A stretch of DNA of 64,000 nucleotides from Mytilinidion resinicola (taxonomy: Eukaryota; Ascomycota; Dothideomycetes; Mytilinidiales; Mytilinidiaceae): contig NW_022985453.1 of NCBI RefSeq assembly GCF_010093595.1, forward strand, positions 1,016,897 through 1,080,896, given 5' to 3'. Made by a program: the position numbers and the translations under genes. Shown here piece by piece: positions 47,001-57,475 of the stretch. Numbering within the stretch: position 1 is the stretch's first letter; every line of letters begins with the position of its first letter. The notes below the pieces were generated by a model. It worked only from the letters and a program-made list of their open reading frames with translations. It ran no database searches and was not told where the DNA came from.

Positions 47001-47724
47001 AAGAGCATATTAAGACCACGTGCCGCACTATTAGAAACACTATTAGGAGACACTATAAGCCTAGGAAAACGCCTAAATATAAGCCGAGCCGGCATAATAT
47101 ACTAAAGAGGCTCGCGGTTAAGGCTATAGCACTAGCCCTGAGGTATAAAGGGTAGTTAGATAACTTATATAAGCTTTTAAGATAAGGAGCAATATAGGAA
47201 GTATATAAGGAAAGGTGGAGGGATAAATAGAAGGCCTACAGGAAGAAACGAAGGGGCCCCCCTACGCCGGCCCTTAACACGAAATAGAATAAGAATTAGG
47301 CAACTAAACACTATAAGCTTATAAAAGCAGAAAGCTTGATTATTACGCTCCTACAAACGGAATATATAGGGCTTAACGTATACCTGCACTGTATAAGGGT
47401 GCCCAATCACTCTTCGCCCGTGTGCCCAATCACCCTTCGCCCGTGTGCCCAATCACCCTTCGCCCGTGTGCCCCTGCGGGCATATACTACAGTCTCTAAA
47501 GCACGTAGTAATGCACTGCAAATAACACCGCAACGGCAGAGGCGATATGTTTTTTAAGGCTAGAATAAGAACGTATATGCAGCTGTACAAAAACTACAAG
47601 GGAAATAAGGCTGTTTCGCAATGGTTCCTGCACCAGACAGACCTCCTACCCTACCTCTCTATAGCTAGAGAGATGGCAACGGAAAAGCTGGCTATACAGC
47701 CAGCCGACTCGTATAGCCACGCCC
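44080..47724 (+). pseudogene. LINE ORF2 (endonuclease, reverse transcriptase), decayed
   Basis: The N-terminal endonuclease region (from about 44080) is too decayed to read residues safely. The reverse transcriptase is clear at about 45830-46640: FSLDILKAFNKV, then GFLLLLILFLFFVS, then the catalytic-loop region FIDNTNILIF at about 46366, where the second Asp of the usual Y/F-x-D-D has become Asn. The thumb and C-terminal region follow, with an intact 90-codon stretch at 46883-47155 (VAYADRTRAGQAKEHIKTTCRTIRNTIRR..). A 23-bp unit is present three times in a row at about 47399-47471. The frame then enters the N gap. Confidence 0.82.
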
Positions 47725-47924
47725 NNNNNNNNNNNNNNNNNNNNNNNNNNNNNNNNNNNNNNNNNNNNNNNNNNNNNNNNNNNNNNNNNNNNNNNNNNNN
47801 NNNNNNNNNNNNNNNNNNNNNNNNNNNNNNNNNNNNNNNNNNNNNNNNNNNNNNNNNNNNNNNNNNNNNNNNNNNNNNNNNNNNNNNNNNNNNNNNNNNN
47901 NNNNNNNNNNNNNNNNNNNNNNNN
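47725..47924. other. Assembly gap, 200 N
   Basis: Exactly 200 N, a conventional placeholder. It lies in the LINE 3' part. The second LINE copy, inverted at 61661-63316, spans the same place: its flanks GGCGTGGCTATAC (about 62136) and GCGCGGCTGTAG (about 61831) match both gap edges, so roughly 290-300 bp are probably missing here. Confidence 0.95.
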
Positions 47925-48112
47925 TCCCCCACAGCCGCGCAGAAACAAAAGGAACGCAAGGCGTTATACACTGTAGAAAACAAGGTTTTCACCCGACCGC
48001 TATAGAGCGAACGGTTTCCCCTTGTAAATAAAACCTAGATAGCACTGCCATATAGACCCTAACGGGAGCTAAATCGGCCTAATAGAACCTAATAATAATA
48101 CTATTAAAGTAA

Positions 48113-48593
48113 GCAGCCGATAAGAAAGCCCTTCTTATCTATATTATAGGTATTCTGCTTCTTAACACTATATTACTTAATTTTATCGCTAAAAAGCTTA
48201 AAATATAGCCTATAGTATTACTCTAATTCTGTTTACTTCTATGCAGAGTTAATAGGCTTTAAGTAGCCTATATCTAGCTGATTTTTGTAGTAATTAACCT
48301 ATCGGTATAACTAGTTAGTTCCTGGCCATATATTTATAGGCCAGATTTCGAAGCATATTATATATAGGAGGTATTCCTTTGGCTGTAAGGTAGCTTATAT
48401 AAGCTAGGAGAGCCCTAGATTAAGCGCGATTGACAAGCATTTAAGTATCGTAGCTATCCGCTTTGGAACCAGTAACACCGTGGTAGCGCCGTGAGAGTGT
48501 TGATCTATCAACACCATGCTTCTTAGCAATCGCCGTGAGATTCTTTCCTTCGGTAAGAATGGCCTCCTCGATCGCCTCTTCAAGTGGATCCAT
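48113..48593 (-). pseudogene. pogo transposase, N-terminal part
   Basis: Starts at ATG 48593-48591. The opening 50 residues are intact and typical of the Psq-type helix-turn-helix of fungal pogo transposases: MDPLEEAIEEAILTEGKN, then LTAIAKKHGVDRSTLSRR. Further on the frame decays but still shows TKGIPPIYNMLRNLA-like CENP-B-type sequence and NTYNIDKKGFLIG at about 48160-48120, the block just before the catalytic domain. There the LINE was inserted, and the protein resumes at 42398. A longer start at 48671 is unlikely: it would lie inside the terminal inverted repeat. Confidence 0.85.
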
Positions 48594-48706
48594 TTTCTGA
48601 GTGAATTGGTGTAAAATTGATGGAGATATGAATTTTTGAAGTTGGTGGTGGTGGCGCTCGGTTGCGTGCACGAGCCTGTCGCGTGCACGAGCCGGTGGCG
48701 CCTTCT

Positions 48707-49116
48707 TGTCACGGTATCGACCGCGACACCCTACCTACCGAAATTCTGCCGCAGATTGCTACAACTCCAGCAATCTGCACCGGCCTACTACCGTTGGCCG
48801 GCCTCCTACCCTGCCTACCCTGCTCCGCTCCCGTCTCGCTTCCGCTTCCTATCCTGTCCCGCTCCAGCCACCTACCGGCCGCCCCCTTTTCCTATTACCT
48901 GATCTGGTAAGGACCTCGCATACACGCGTGCCACGCGCCGAAACGGCATAGAGGCCGTACGCCACGCGCTCGGCCACGCCCTTATATCCGGTGGCCCGTC
49001 TCCCGTCTTCCTGTTCCTTACACAACGTCTTGATTCTCCACGTAGCATTATACATAGCACCTAATCAACGCTCCTCTTTAAGCCCTCAACCTCTTGCGTA
49101 TAGCGCTATCGTGACA
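48707..49116. mobile_element. Solo LTR at the pogo end, CTTCT duplication
   Basis: 410 bp beginning TGTCACGG and ending CGTGACA, flanked by CTTCT at 48702-48706 and 49117-49121. It inserted in the last bases of the pogo inverted repeat, so the pogo tip (CTTC then TA) is found on its right side. The body is C-rich and not RIP-altered. It shares only its ends with the LTR of the element at 52201. Confidence 0.82.
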
Positions 49117-49122
49117 CTTCTA

Positions 49123-50882
49123 TAGGATTGCGTCTTCGCCGCACAAAATAGGATCTATAGGGATAATCGAGTTAATTATATAGGTCGGATTTAATTACTC
49201 TTAATAAGACGTTCGCTAATATCGCCTAGTGCATCGCAATAGGTTTTGAATATAATAGGTCATGCATGTAGAAGTCTCAAGGCTGGTGTTAAGTAAGATT
49301 TCTTTTGTTTAGTCACATGTTCCATATTTCCTATCCACGTTTATACTTCCTGGCCGTGCACTTCCCCAACGCAGAGACAAATAATGCGGATGTGGAGTGG
49401 AAATAGGGAACACATGAGAGACCGCATCCGCCTTTTCTTAGCTGTATTTACAGTAGGGTGTCAGTTAAAAAATGGTTAAGGTAACTAGAATTAAAGCAGA
49501 ACTACACGGGCAAGTTCACTATGTGCAGTTATACCTATCGACAAGCACCTACTTATTAGTCCGTCACGTGCTCCCACGCACGGCTAGAAGGTGTGTTTCG
49601 TGGTTGGAAAATAAGGAGCACATAAGAGAGAAATATTAATGCTTTAGCCACCTTTTCTTAATAATCTGCTTACGTAGAAAAACTTAGGCGCTAGACAAAT
49701 AACTCCTTACCCTCTCTGCAAGCACGATCGTGGCTTTCTACTTAGAGGCTCCCTAGGTGTTAGTCAGTCCCGTGCCTCTAGTTTCTCGAATCGCGCCCCT
49801 AATGCTAAAAACCTTTGGCATTAGGGACGTCCTGCTAGTGTTGTCTTAACATTTAGGATACGTGCCGGAAAATGAGAAGCACGTGAGATTGTAAGTGTTC
49901 ACCTCCTGTTTCGCCTTCCTTACTTTCACCGCCTTATAGTTCGCATGGTACTTTAAGAAGATCTGGAGAATACTAGAGTGTATTATAGCACGAGTTCTGT
50001 TGCTTATAGAAATATAATTCACTCACACGTGTAAGTACTAGTTTCCAACCGCAACCCTATTGCTAAGATTGCCTAAGTAACAGAAGAGTCTCTCGCTTTA
50101 TGTCACTCCTTCTTCGCAAGCTGCGATTTTCTGAGGCTGAAATAAGAGAGTTGAGTACTGTGGAAGGGTCGCGATGGCGGGTCCACTACACCCTATGGTA
50201 AGCGGTTAGCCTGTACTGCACTCTTTCCAACTTTACAGCCTTCTACTACTGCATAAGGTGCTTTAACGTTATCTCATATTTCCAAGAAAGATGTAAAGCT
50301 TTGGACCGCACGTGTTGTTTAGGCTGTAGGCTGAGAGTCACCTTACTCGGGGCTGCTTCCGGTGGGGTGTCTGTTCAACAAGATTGTTAAGAATCTCCTA
50401 AGTTCCTAACGCTAGATTGTAACTAATGTCGGAATATACCCCTAACGACCTCTTAATATAAACGCAAATATTGGACTAGTTGTCCGACAGGCTTAAACGA
50501 CAAGCTACTTATTCCACTTATTCCAGCCACCCCGAGTAGTGAACTAGAAGGGCAACGATAGCGACGAGGTAGTCCCACCTGCGAGCTCGAACAACGAAAA
50601 GAAGTTTGCTATTAGCAGGACGAAAGCATATTAGGGAGAAAGGGGTTAACATTGCTATTGGTGTTACAATATTAGTGGGATTTCCTAAAGTAGCAGGTGG
50701 TTCTCCCTTAAGCCTGCGCTAACTGCACCTATTTATAACTTGCCTAGTCGGAACACATAACATCCAATACTATTCTTTGGTACATCCTCCCTTGCTTAAT
50801 ATGTTGTAGCTAGTAATATATAACTATTCTATTACTATAGTACTTTTAGTTCCCTATTTTTTTCCTATAAAGTTGCAGGGTT
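49123..50882. repeat. Non-coding region with decayed hairpin-repeat copies
   Basis: No gene. Several copies of a CACGTG-tipped hairpin repeat related to 945-1080 can be traced. At 49311-49417, TCACATGTTCCATATTTCCT pairs with GGAAATAGGGAACACATGAGA. At 49560-49630 and 49777-49893 similar ends occur (AAATGAGAAGCACGTGAGATT). Near 50305 another CACGTG is followed by GTCACC..GGTGGGGTGTC, like ACAGTAGGGTGTCAG near 49452. Copies are 200-430 bp apart and diverged. Confidence 0.5.
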
Positions 50883-50890
50883 TATTTAAT

Positions 50891-51641
50891 GGCCAGTGCT
50901 ACGTGTACGACCCCTTTTTGCTGCTTGTACGATGTCCTTTTGCTGCACGTACGACCCCCCCCCCCCCCTAGCAGCCTCTTCACCGCGTTTTAATTGGCTC
51001 GGAGGGCTCGGAGGTTCCTCCGGCCATTCACTCTTATATATATTTGCACGTGCAGCCTTTCCGTTTTATCTACAGCCTTCTCATTTTGTATAGCTACGTA
51101 TATAGCTACATGTATAGCTACCTGCCTACCTGCCTACCTGCCTACCTGCCTAGGAGAATGCCTAAACCGTCGATTTCGCACCTAATAGAGGCCCTCTCTC
51201 CATCGCCCCTGGCCTACAAGCACCTACGTAAAGTCCTTATTAACGAGATCCTCCGCATACTCATTAAAATCCTTATCAGCCGCCTCACGAGCTGCCTCAC
51301 GAGGCTGCGGCAGGCCTGTCGACTGCGCTGTACTTCCTGCGACAGGCTGTAAACCCCGTACCTGCGCTTCTAGTAGCGCAATCTTCCGCTTAAGATCTGC
51401 CTTGGTATTCGCACGTCGCTTCTTTATAGGACCTCCTGGTGTTAAGTTCTTAGGTAGCCTACCGCGCTTCCTAGGCGGCTGATTAATACTCGCATTTGGA
51501 ATCTATCTATGCTCCGGAGTAGTCGGCCCGATAAGCGAGCCAATTAAAACGCGGTGAAGGGGCTGCTAGGGGGGGGGTCGTACGTGCAGCAAAAGGACAT
51601 CGTACAAGCAGCAAAACGGGGTCGTACACGTAGCACTGGCC
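50891..51641. mobile_element. hAT-like non-autonomous element with long inverted repeats
   Basis: 751 bp with inverted ends of roughly 115 bp. They start GGCCAGTGCTACGTGTACGA and contain TTGCTGCTTGTACGATGTCC and a C tract (about 50957-50970; G tract at about 51570-51578 on the other side). An 8-bp target duplication, TATTTAAT, flanks it at 50883-50890 and 51642-51649, the size made by hAT-type transposases. It encodes no transposase. On the minus strand 51520-51210 is an open, codon-like stretch with a basic PRKRGRLPKN AT-hook-like motif and a short heptad region (LKRKIALLEAQVRGLQ), possibly a remnant of the parent element's protein or a captured fragment. Confidence 0.8.
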
Positions 51642-51656
51642 TATTTAATAAAGCTA

Positions 51657-52200
51657 TAACGTGCAACACAAGCGAGCCGGCCACCTAAGCGAGCCGGCCA
51701 CCTTATTACTAAAACGCGCTCGGTTAGCTTTTAACCACCATGTCTTAACAACGCAATATACAATCAATCCAAAAAAAAAAGGCCGAATCTGCCTAGCTAT
51801 CTTAGCAATTGATAAGAATTAACTTTAAGGCAAACGACGCGCTGTTGCAATGTATAACGTCCCTAGAAGTACGCTCCAAAACCGACGCGCCGGAACTACC
51901 GCTCGACGCGATTGTGAGCCCAATTCAAAAAAGCTTGCAAAGCTAGAGGAATTAGTTATTATTAAACATATACTTGATCTAGATTTGCAAGGGTTTGCAT
52001 CTAGCTTAAACGCTGTAAGAGATATAGCTAATAAGTTACTTAGAAAGCGCAGTACTAGCTAAGTTGGCAAGAACTAGCTATATAACTTTATTAAGCGGAC
52101 TAATAAGCTTTAAACATAGTTTAATTAAAAGTATAATTGCTAAAAAGCTCTATATAAAAATCTAAGGATTATTACGCTATAGTTTAAGCTTATATATAAT
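51657..52200 (+). pseudogene. Second pogo-type transposon, 5' fragment
   Basis: The left end carries AGCGAGCCGGCCACCT twice in tandem (about 51665-51700), like the doubled subterminal word of the first pogo. An ATG at about 51740 begins a broken frame. From 51850 MYNVPRSTLQNRRAGTTARR, then NSKKLAKLEELVIIKHILDL and LNAVRDIANKLL are the helix-turn-helix and CENP-B-type regions of a fungal pogo transposase, different from the element at 40669. RIP-type stops follow. It is cut at 52200 by the LTR element, with AATAAT-type sequence duplicated on both sides, and continues for a short unclear distance after 53692. Confidence 0.8.
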
Positions 52201-53687
52201 TGTCACGGTGACGATGTATCGGGCATTTAAACGCGAGATAGACAAGTATCAGATTCAAAGAAGGATAACTACGTGCTATTACCGTGGTTGGTTACAAGAC
52301 GTCAAGATGCCGAGTTGAATTAGGGACGGGAGCCAGGCTATATACAAGACAAGAAAAGGGGCTCGCATATAGCGCGTGGCCCTGACATAATCGGGAATCA
52401 GGTGGCAGGCGCGTGGCGCACGCGTGCGCACGTATGCGGGAACAAGGTGTCAGGGGATTGATGCTTAGAGGGAGGCCATAATTAATACCGTGACAGTACC
52501 TCCCTCTTAAATGCAAGCGAAGCGAGATAGAAAGGACGGGTAACAGGAAACAGGAGAAAAAAAATTTCTGTGAAATTCCGCTCCAGGCTCTAGCTCTAGC
52601 CTCTGCAGGAGCCCTTCACACAGAGAACGTTCTCGTGAAAGCTTCCTCGCTTCATTGCTTCTAGCTAGCTCGTTGACTTCCAGCATAGCCAAGCTCTAAC
52701 ATCCAGTCTGTGTTGCAGTCTCTGTTCGGACTAGAGACGCGTATATCTGCTTAATTTATTGTACTCATCTCGCAGCGCTCTAGGACGCCATCCACGGCGC
52801 CCTTCTGGCTACCCCAGGTCCCCCAAAAAATTGCCCCTGTTTTTAGGCAGAAAAAGGGGGCAGAAACGGGTGTTTTTGCAGGCATATCGGCACAAAACAG
52901 GGTCGGTTCGGGCTCAATCGCCAAGGCGAGAGCGTTCGGTTGCCAGGGAGGGTCCTAAGGGCCCTTATCTGACATCGTATTCGGGTGGCAGTATATTGCC
53001 AGCAGGCAGCGACAGGCGATGCGGCGGACGAGGCAGCGGACGCAGGTTATCTAGCAGTACGGTGCTAGCGATCGGGGCAGCAGTACGGTGCTAGCGATCG
53101 GGGCAGCAGTATGGTGCTAGCAATCGGGACAGCAGTATGGTGCTAGCAATCGGGGCAGCAGTACGGTGCTAGCGATCGGGGCAGCAGTACGGTGCTAGCG
53201 ATCGGGGCAGCAGTATGGTGCTAGCAATCGGGACAGCAGTATAGTGCTAGCAATCGGGGCAGCAGTACGGTGCTAGCGATCGGTCGCAGTATTGTTGCGG
53301 GCGTCGTGTCTGGGTTCAGCAGTGTCGTTGCGGGCGTCCAGGTCGGTACTCATCTCAGGCTCTGGCACGCCCTTGTGAGGATCTTGACGTAATATCACGG
53401 TGACGATGTATCGGGCATTTGAACGCGAGATAGACAAGTATCAGATTCAAAGAAGGATAACTACGTGCTATTACCGTGGTTGGTTACAAGACGTTAAGAT
53501 GCCGAGTTGAATTAGGGACGGGAGCCAGGCTATATACAAGACGAGAAAAGGGGCTTGCATATAGCGCGTGGCCCTAACATAATCGGGAATTAGGTGGCAG
53601 GCGCGTGGCGCACGCGTGCGCACGTATGCGGGAACAAGGTGTTAGGGGAGTAATGCTTAGAGGGAGGCCATAATTAATACTATAACA
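52201..53687 (+). mobile_element. Short non-coding LTR element (TRIM-like), copy 1
   Basis: Two 295-bp LTRs, 52201-52495 and 53393-53687, differ at few positions and end TGTCACGG..CGTGACA. The flanks are ATAAT at 52196-52200 and 53688-53692. The 897-bp interior has no retrotransposon protein: its open frames are short and contain the 26-bp minisatellite. No tRNA-type primer site starting TGG is seen after the 5' LTR. Total 1487 bp. It is much less RIP-altered than the DNA around it, so it is probably a recent arrival moved by another element's proteins. Confidence 0.85.
53055..53283 (+). repeat. 26-bp minisatellite inside TRIM copy 1, 9 units
   Basis: Unit close to CAGTACGGTGCTAGCGATCG + GGGCAG, nine copies. 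Variants alternate between TACGG/GCGATC and TATGG/GCAATC, a CpG-to-TpG/CpA pattern. The same array in copy 2 has six units, which explains the whole 78-bp difference in length between the two elements. Confidence 0.9.
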
Positions 53688-53692
53688 ATAAT

Positions 53693-56600
53693 ATAAAGGT
53701 AAAGTATAGTAATATACTTTATAAGTAAGCGGTCTACCTATATTATATTATTTCTTTAGGTTTTTTTAGTAGTTATTAAGGTTATAAAATATTATATATA
53801 TAGATATTATATAATCCCGGGCTAAGGGTTTTTCCGGCGCTTTACGCGCTCTACTATATAAATAGCTTATAGCCGGAGCCCTTTTCCTTTCTACGCAACT
53901 TTATTATAAGGGCTATAAGCCTAAAATAATAGATTATATTAAGTATAAAAAAATTTATTAAAAATCTAAACTATAAATATATACTGCCTATATACTTTAT
54001 TATTAAGGAAGTAATATAACCGTTCTATTCTTCTTTATATAGTATAGCCGTGCTGTATTATTATACTTATATTATAATATTATACTATATTACTATACTA
54101 TAATATAAAAAAGGCTTTATAAAAGGCTGCGTAAAATAGAAGGAATATATAGCTAATTAAGCAGCCGTTTAAGCGGCTAGGTTATAAAAATATATATTAG
54201 TATACGGTTTAATAAATCGGATAGAGTAGGGCAGCTTAGCCAATTCCTAGAAATAGAGATTTAATTTTAGAATAGTTTCTAGTAACGGCTTATAAACTAG
54301 AACGGATAATATAGAATAGAAAGAATAAATTTAGGCGTTATAAATTAAACGGGGTAAAATAGCCGGGCTAGTTTTAGTATAGAATTTAGGTTTTTAGAAT
54401 AGAACTAATTCTATATTAAGTTCGTAAACCCGGTAGGCTATATAAGTTAAATAGGCTATACGAATTAGCACTATATTAGTTCGAATTAATATAAGGAATA
54501 AGCTAAGCCTTATAAAGTAGTTAATAAGAAAAAGTCTAGGGCGTAGCCTGTAACACTTATTAATAATAATATAACCTTTTTCCTTAGCTATAGTTCTAAT
54601 ACTAGGTTATATTATTTAAGGAAACCTAGAAACCTAGAAACCTTAATTTCTTTTTAATTATATAGCTATACTACTATATATATATACCTATATAGGTTAT
54701 TAGCTTTAAAATTTAGCTATATAGTTACTAACTATATCTACTAATATACTTTATACTCTATACTCTATATTCTATACTAATATACTTACTTACTACCTAT
54801 TAATAAAGCCTAGGCCTTATTATATATAGCTAGATATACCCGAGTTTAATAATATACTAGGCGGCAGATAACCTTATTACTTTAATATTCTCTTTAGTGC
54901 AGGAAGGGTTAGTTATTACTAAGGCGCGCCTTACCCTACTTATATATAAATATAGTATAATAAGAAGAATAATACTTAAGGAAATATATTTAAAGAAAAT
55001 AGAAAGGTATAAGTTCTAGTAACTTCTTACTTATTTTTATAAGAAAAGAATTGCACTAATAAAAGGCGTAAGCGCGTTAGTAAAATACTTAACACTACTA
55101 TTACCAACGCGTACCTACCTAGCAAATTCCTTAATACCTAGAACTCTACTACTATTATAGGCAACTTTTAGAAGGTAATTAGGCCTATTAGCTTAAACTT
55201 TCTACTTAATCTATATAATATTAGTGCTTTTATTAAGTAGATAGGTATAATAGGTTATTTCTTCTATACTTTCTAAGTGCTTATATAAGGCTAAGTGTAG
55301 GTTAAGTTGTTATTAGGGTGTAATAGTCTTTAAAAGGTAAAGTAAATTAATATTAGGTATAAAATAGAGTTACTTCTAATAGGTATTATTAAAGTCTTAA
55401 GTTATATTATAGCCATACGTTTGCTTATATAACACGTGCCCGATAGTTACGTAATTAGGGCTCCGCGGAACGGATTAATATTGCTCTAACCTTTGGTTTA
55501 TAACAGCGTTAAACCTAGAAACCTTTTTCTTTCTTATATTTATCTTTTATTAATATTAATACAACTTATTTTAATTCTAACCTTAAGCCCTAATATAAGA
55601 TAAATACCCTTCTAGCTTTCGGGAGTAATAGAAGTAACCTAGAAATTTTTTCTTTATAATAGAGCGCGCTTTTATAATTAACTATTACCTATATAGCGGA
55701 AAAACCTATTAGCAGCGCTGTAAGTATAGCCCCTAATAACGCGATTTAACTCTCTATATAGAGTTAAGTAATAAACCTTTTAACTATACTAGCGTCCGGA
55801 GGGCCTCTATAATAGAGAGGTAGTAATAGTACTCTAGAAAGTCCTTACTAATTCGATAGCTTTACCTGCGCGCGAAGTTCTTACCTTCTACTATTTACTA
55901 TTAAAAGTATAGAAACTATAGTCTACGTATATAGTATTAATAATAGCCTGCGCGCCTAGTATTACACCTTTTACTATTATAAGTATAGAGACTATAGTCT
56001 ATATATATAGTATTAATAATAGCCTGCGCGCCTAGTATTACACCTTTACTATTATAAGTATAGAAACTATAGTCTGCGTATATAGTATTAATAACAGCCT
56101 GCGCGCCTAGTATTATACCTTTACTATTATAAGTATAAAAACTATAGTCTACGTATATAGTATTAATAACAGCCTGCGCGCCTAGCGTTATACTTTTACT
56201 ATTAAAAGTATAGAGACTATAGTCTGCGTATATAGTATTAATAACAGCTTACGCGCCTAGTATTACACCCTTTACTATTATAAATATAGAGACTATAGTC
56301 TACGCATATAGTATTAATAACAGCCTGCGCGCCTAGTATTATACCTATTTACTATTATAAGTATAGAGACTGTTATCTACGTATATAGTATTAATAACAG
56401 CCTACGCGTTTAGTATTAACCCTATCTTGCTATTATATTATATAGAAACTATAGTCCGCGTATAATAGTATTAATAATAGCCTGCGCGCCTAGTATTATA
56501 AATAGAATAAATAATAGCCTGCGCGCCTAGCTTTATCCCCTTTACTAAGGTCTTACCGAATTTAGTAAATAGCCTGTTCTAGCTAATTAGAAGTTTTCTT

Positions 56601-57475
56601 ATTATAGCAGAAAATAACTAGAAAACTCGCTATTAGACAGGCTATTTACTGCCTATACAACTAATTTACTCTATAAAAAAGTAGAATACTTTAGTATTAT
56701 TTCTAGCTAAGTTTCTAGTAACTTTAATTTAAAGCCTAATTTAGAAACTAAAGCGCCCTTATAAGTATAAATATAATACTTTTATTAGTAAACCTTTTTT
56801 TTCTTTTACTAACTTTTTTTTCTATAAAGTATTATATAGCTAGAACCCGTAATAAACCCTATATTTAAGAATAGTACTAGCTTTAAAATAACCTAAATAC
56901 TATTCTACTACCTTACTATATTATATCGCGCTATAATAATACAGCTAATATAACCTACGCCTTTTTTAGTTCTTAGCCTTTATTAATAAGCTAGGTAATA
57001 TAGCAGCGCTATTTACCTAATAATTCTACTATTAGTATACTACTACTACTTCTAGCTAGCTAATAGGCTATTTAGAAAATACTAGCCTAGGCCTAAGCGG
57101 AGAATTATAAACTACTACTTTTCTAAACTAGCAGCTATACTTTAGGCTTATTTTATTTACCTAAAAATAAGGAACTAATAGTAATTAATACTTATAACAC
57201 GCGTAATAATAGCTATAGCTTTAATAGCAACTTTAACTTAGCTAATAAGTAAGATAAACGCTAAAATAAGCTAAAAGTAGATATACTTTTAGCTAAAAAA
57301 TATTATACCTAAGGACTAAATACTTTCTACTATATTAGCAGTACTATACGCCTACTTTTCTTCCTAAATATATTACCCTTTTAATATAGGCCTATATATA
57401 TAGAGTTTAATAAGCTAAATAACTTAAAAACTAGCTAAAAGCCTTTACTATATATTATTCTAGCTAATAACTATA
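53693..57475. other. AT-rich RIP-altered transposon graveyard
   Basis: No open frame of note in nearly 3.8 kb. Sequence is dominated by TA, CTA and TAG words, with C kept mostly in CpG or CpT context, as RIP leaves it. The first ~100 bp may continue the second pogo; the last ~200 bp flow into the gypsy element interrupted by TRIM copy 2. Only the 75-bp tandem array at 55890-56540 is well ordered. Confidence 0.6.
55890..56540 (+). repeat. ~75-bp tandem repeat, about 9 units
   Basis: Unit: ACTATTATAAGTATAGAAAC, then TATAGTCTGCGTATATAGTA, then TTAATAACAGCCTGCGCGCC, then TAGTATTACACC. The GCCTGCGCGCC core recurs near 55948, 56021, 56098, 56171, 56246, 56323, 56399, 56477 and 56517, at 73-78 bp steps apart from the last. 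Units differ mostly by C/T and G/A changes while the CpG core stays, consistent with RIP after amplification. Confidence 0.85.

Larger units (their letters stand above)
42411..48100 (+). mobile_element. Tad-like LINE retrotransposon inserted in pogo
   Basis: 5.69 kb including the 200-N gap. It is bounded by a 12-bp target duplication, CCATTAAAGTAA at 42399-42410 and CTATTAAAGTAA at 48101-48112, one C/T change apart. It ends in an AAT-repeat tail (about 48091-48100), as expected for a LINE, and lacks LTRs. Two ORFs are recognisable but full of stops produced mostly by C-to-T type changes. The first ATG lies at 42738. The length and intact 5' leader suggest a full-length insertion. Confidence 0.88.
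40669..49120 (-). mobile_element. Fot1/pogo DNA transposon broken by three nested insertions
   Basis: Identical 43-bp terminal inverted repeats occupy 40669-40711 and 48663-48701 plus the last four bases at 49117-49120. Each carries the word GGCTCGTGCACGC twice. The flanks are TA at 40667-40668 and 49121-49122, the TA duplication expected for pogo/Tc1-type transposons. The transposase runs on the minus strand. Three insertions with their own target duplications interrupt it: a solo LTR (41386-41607), a Tad-like LINE (42411-48100) and a second solo LTR (48707-49116). Subtracting them and one copy of each duplication leaves about 2.1 kb, the usual size of Fot1-type elements. It is dead: stops are frequent in the parts next to the LINE. 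Confidence 0.9.

Noticed and set aside
52759..53094. 111-codon frame inside TRIM copy 1
   Set aside because: It runs into the 26-bp minisatellite, is broken in copy 2 and shows no gag or pol motif.
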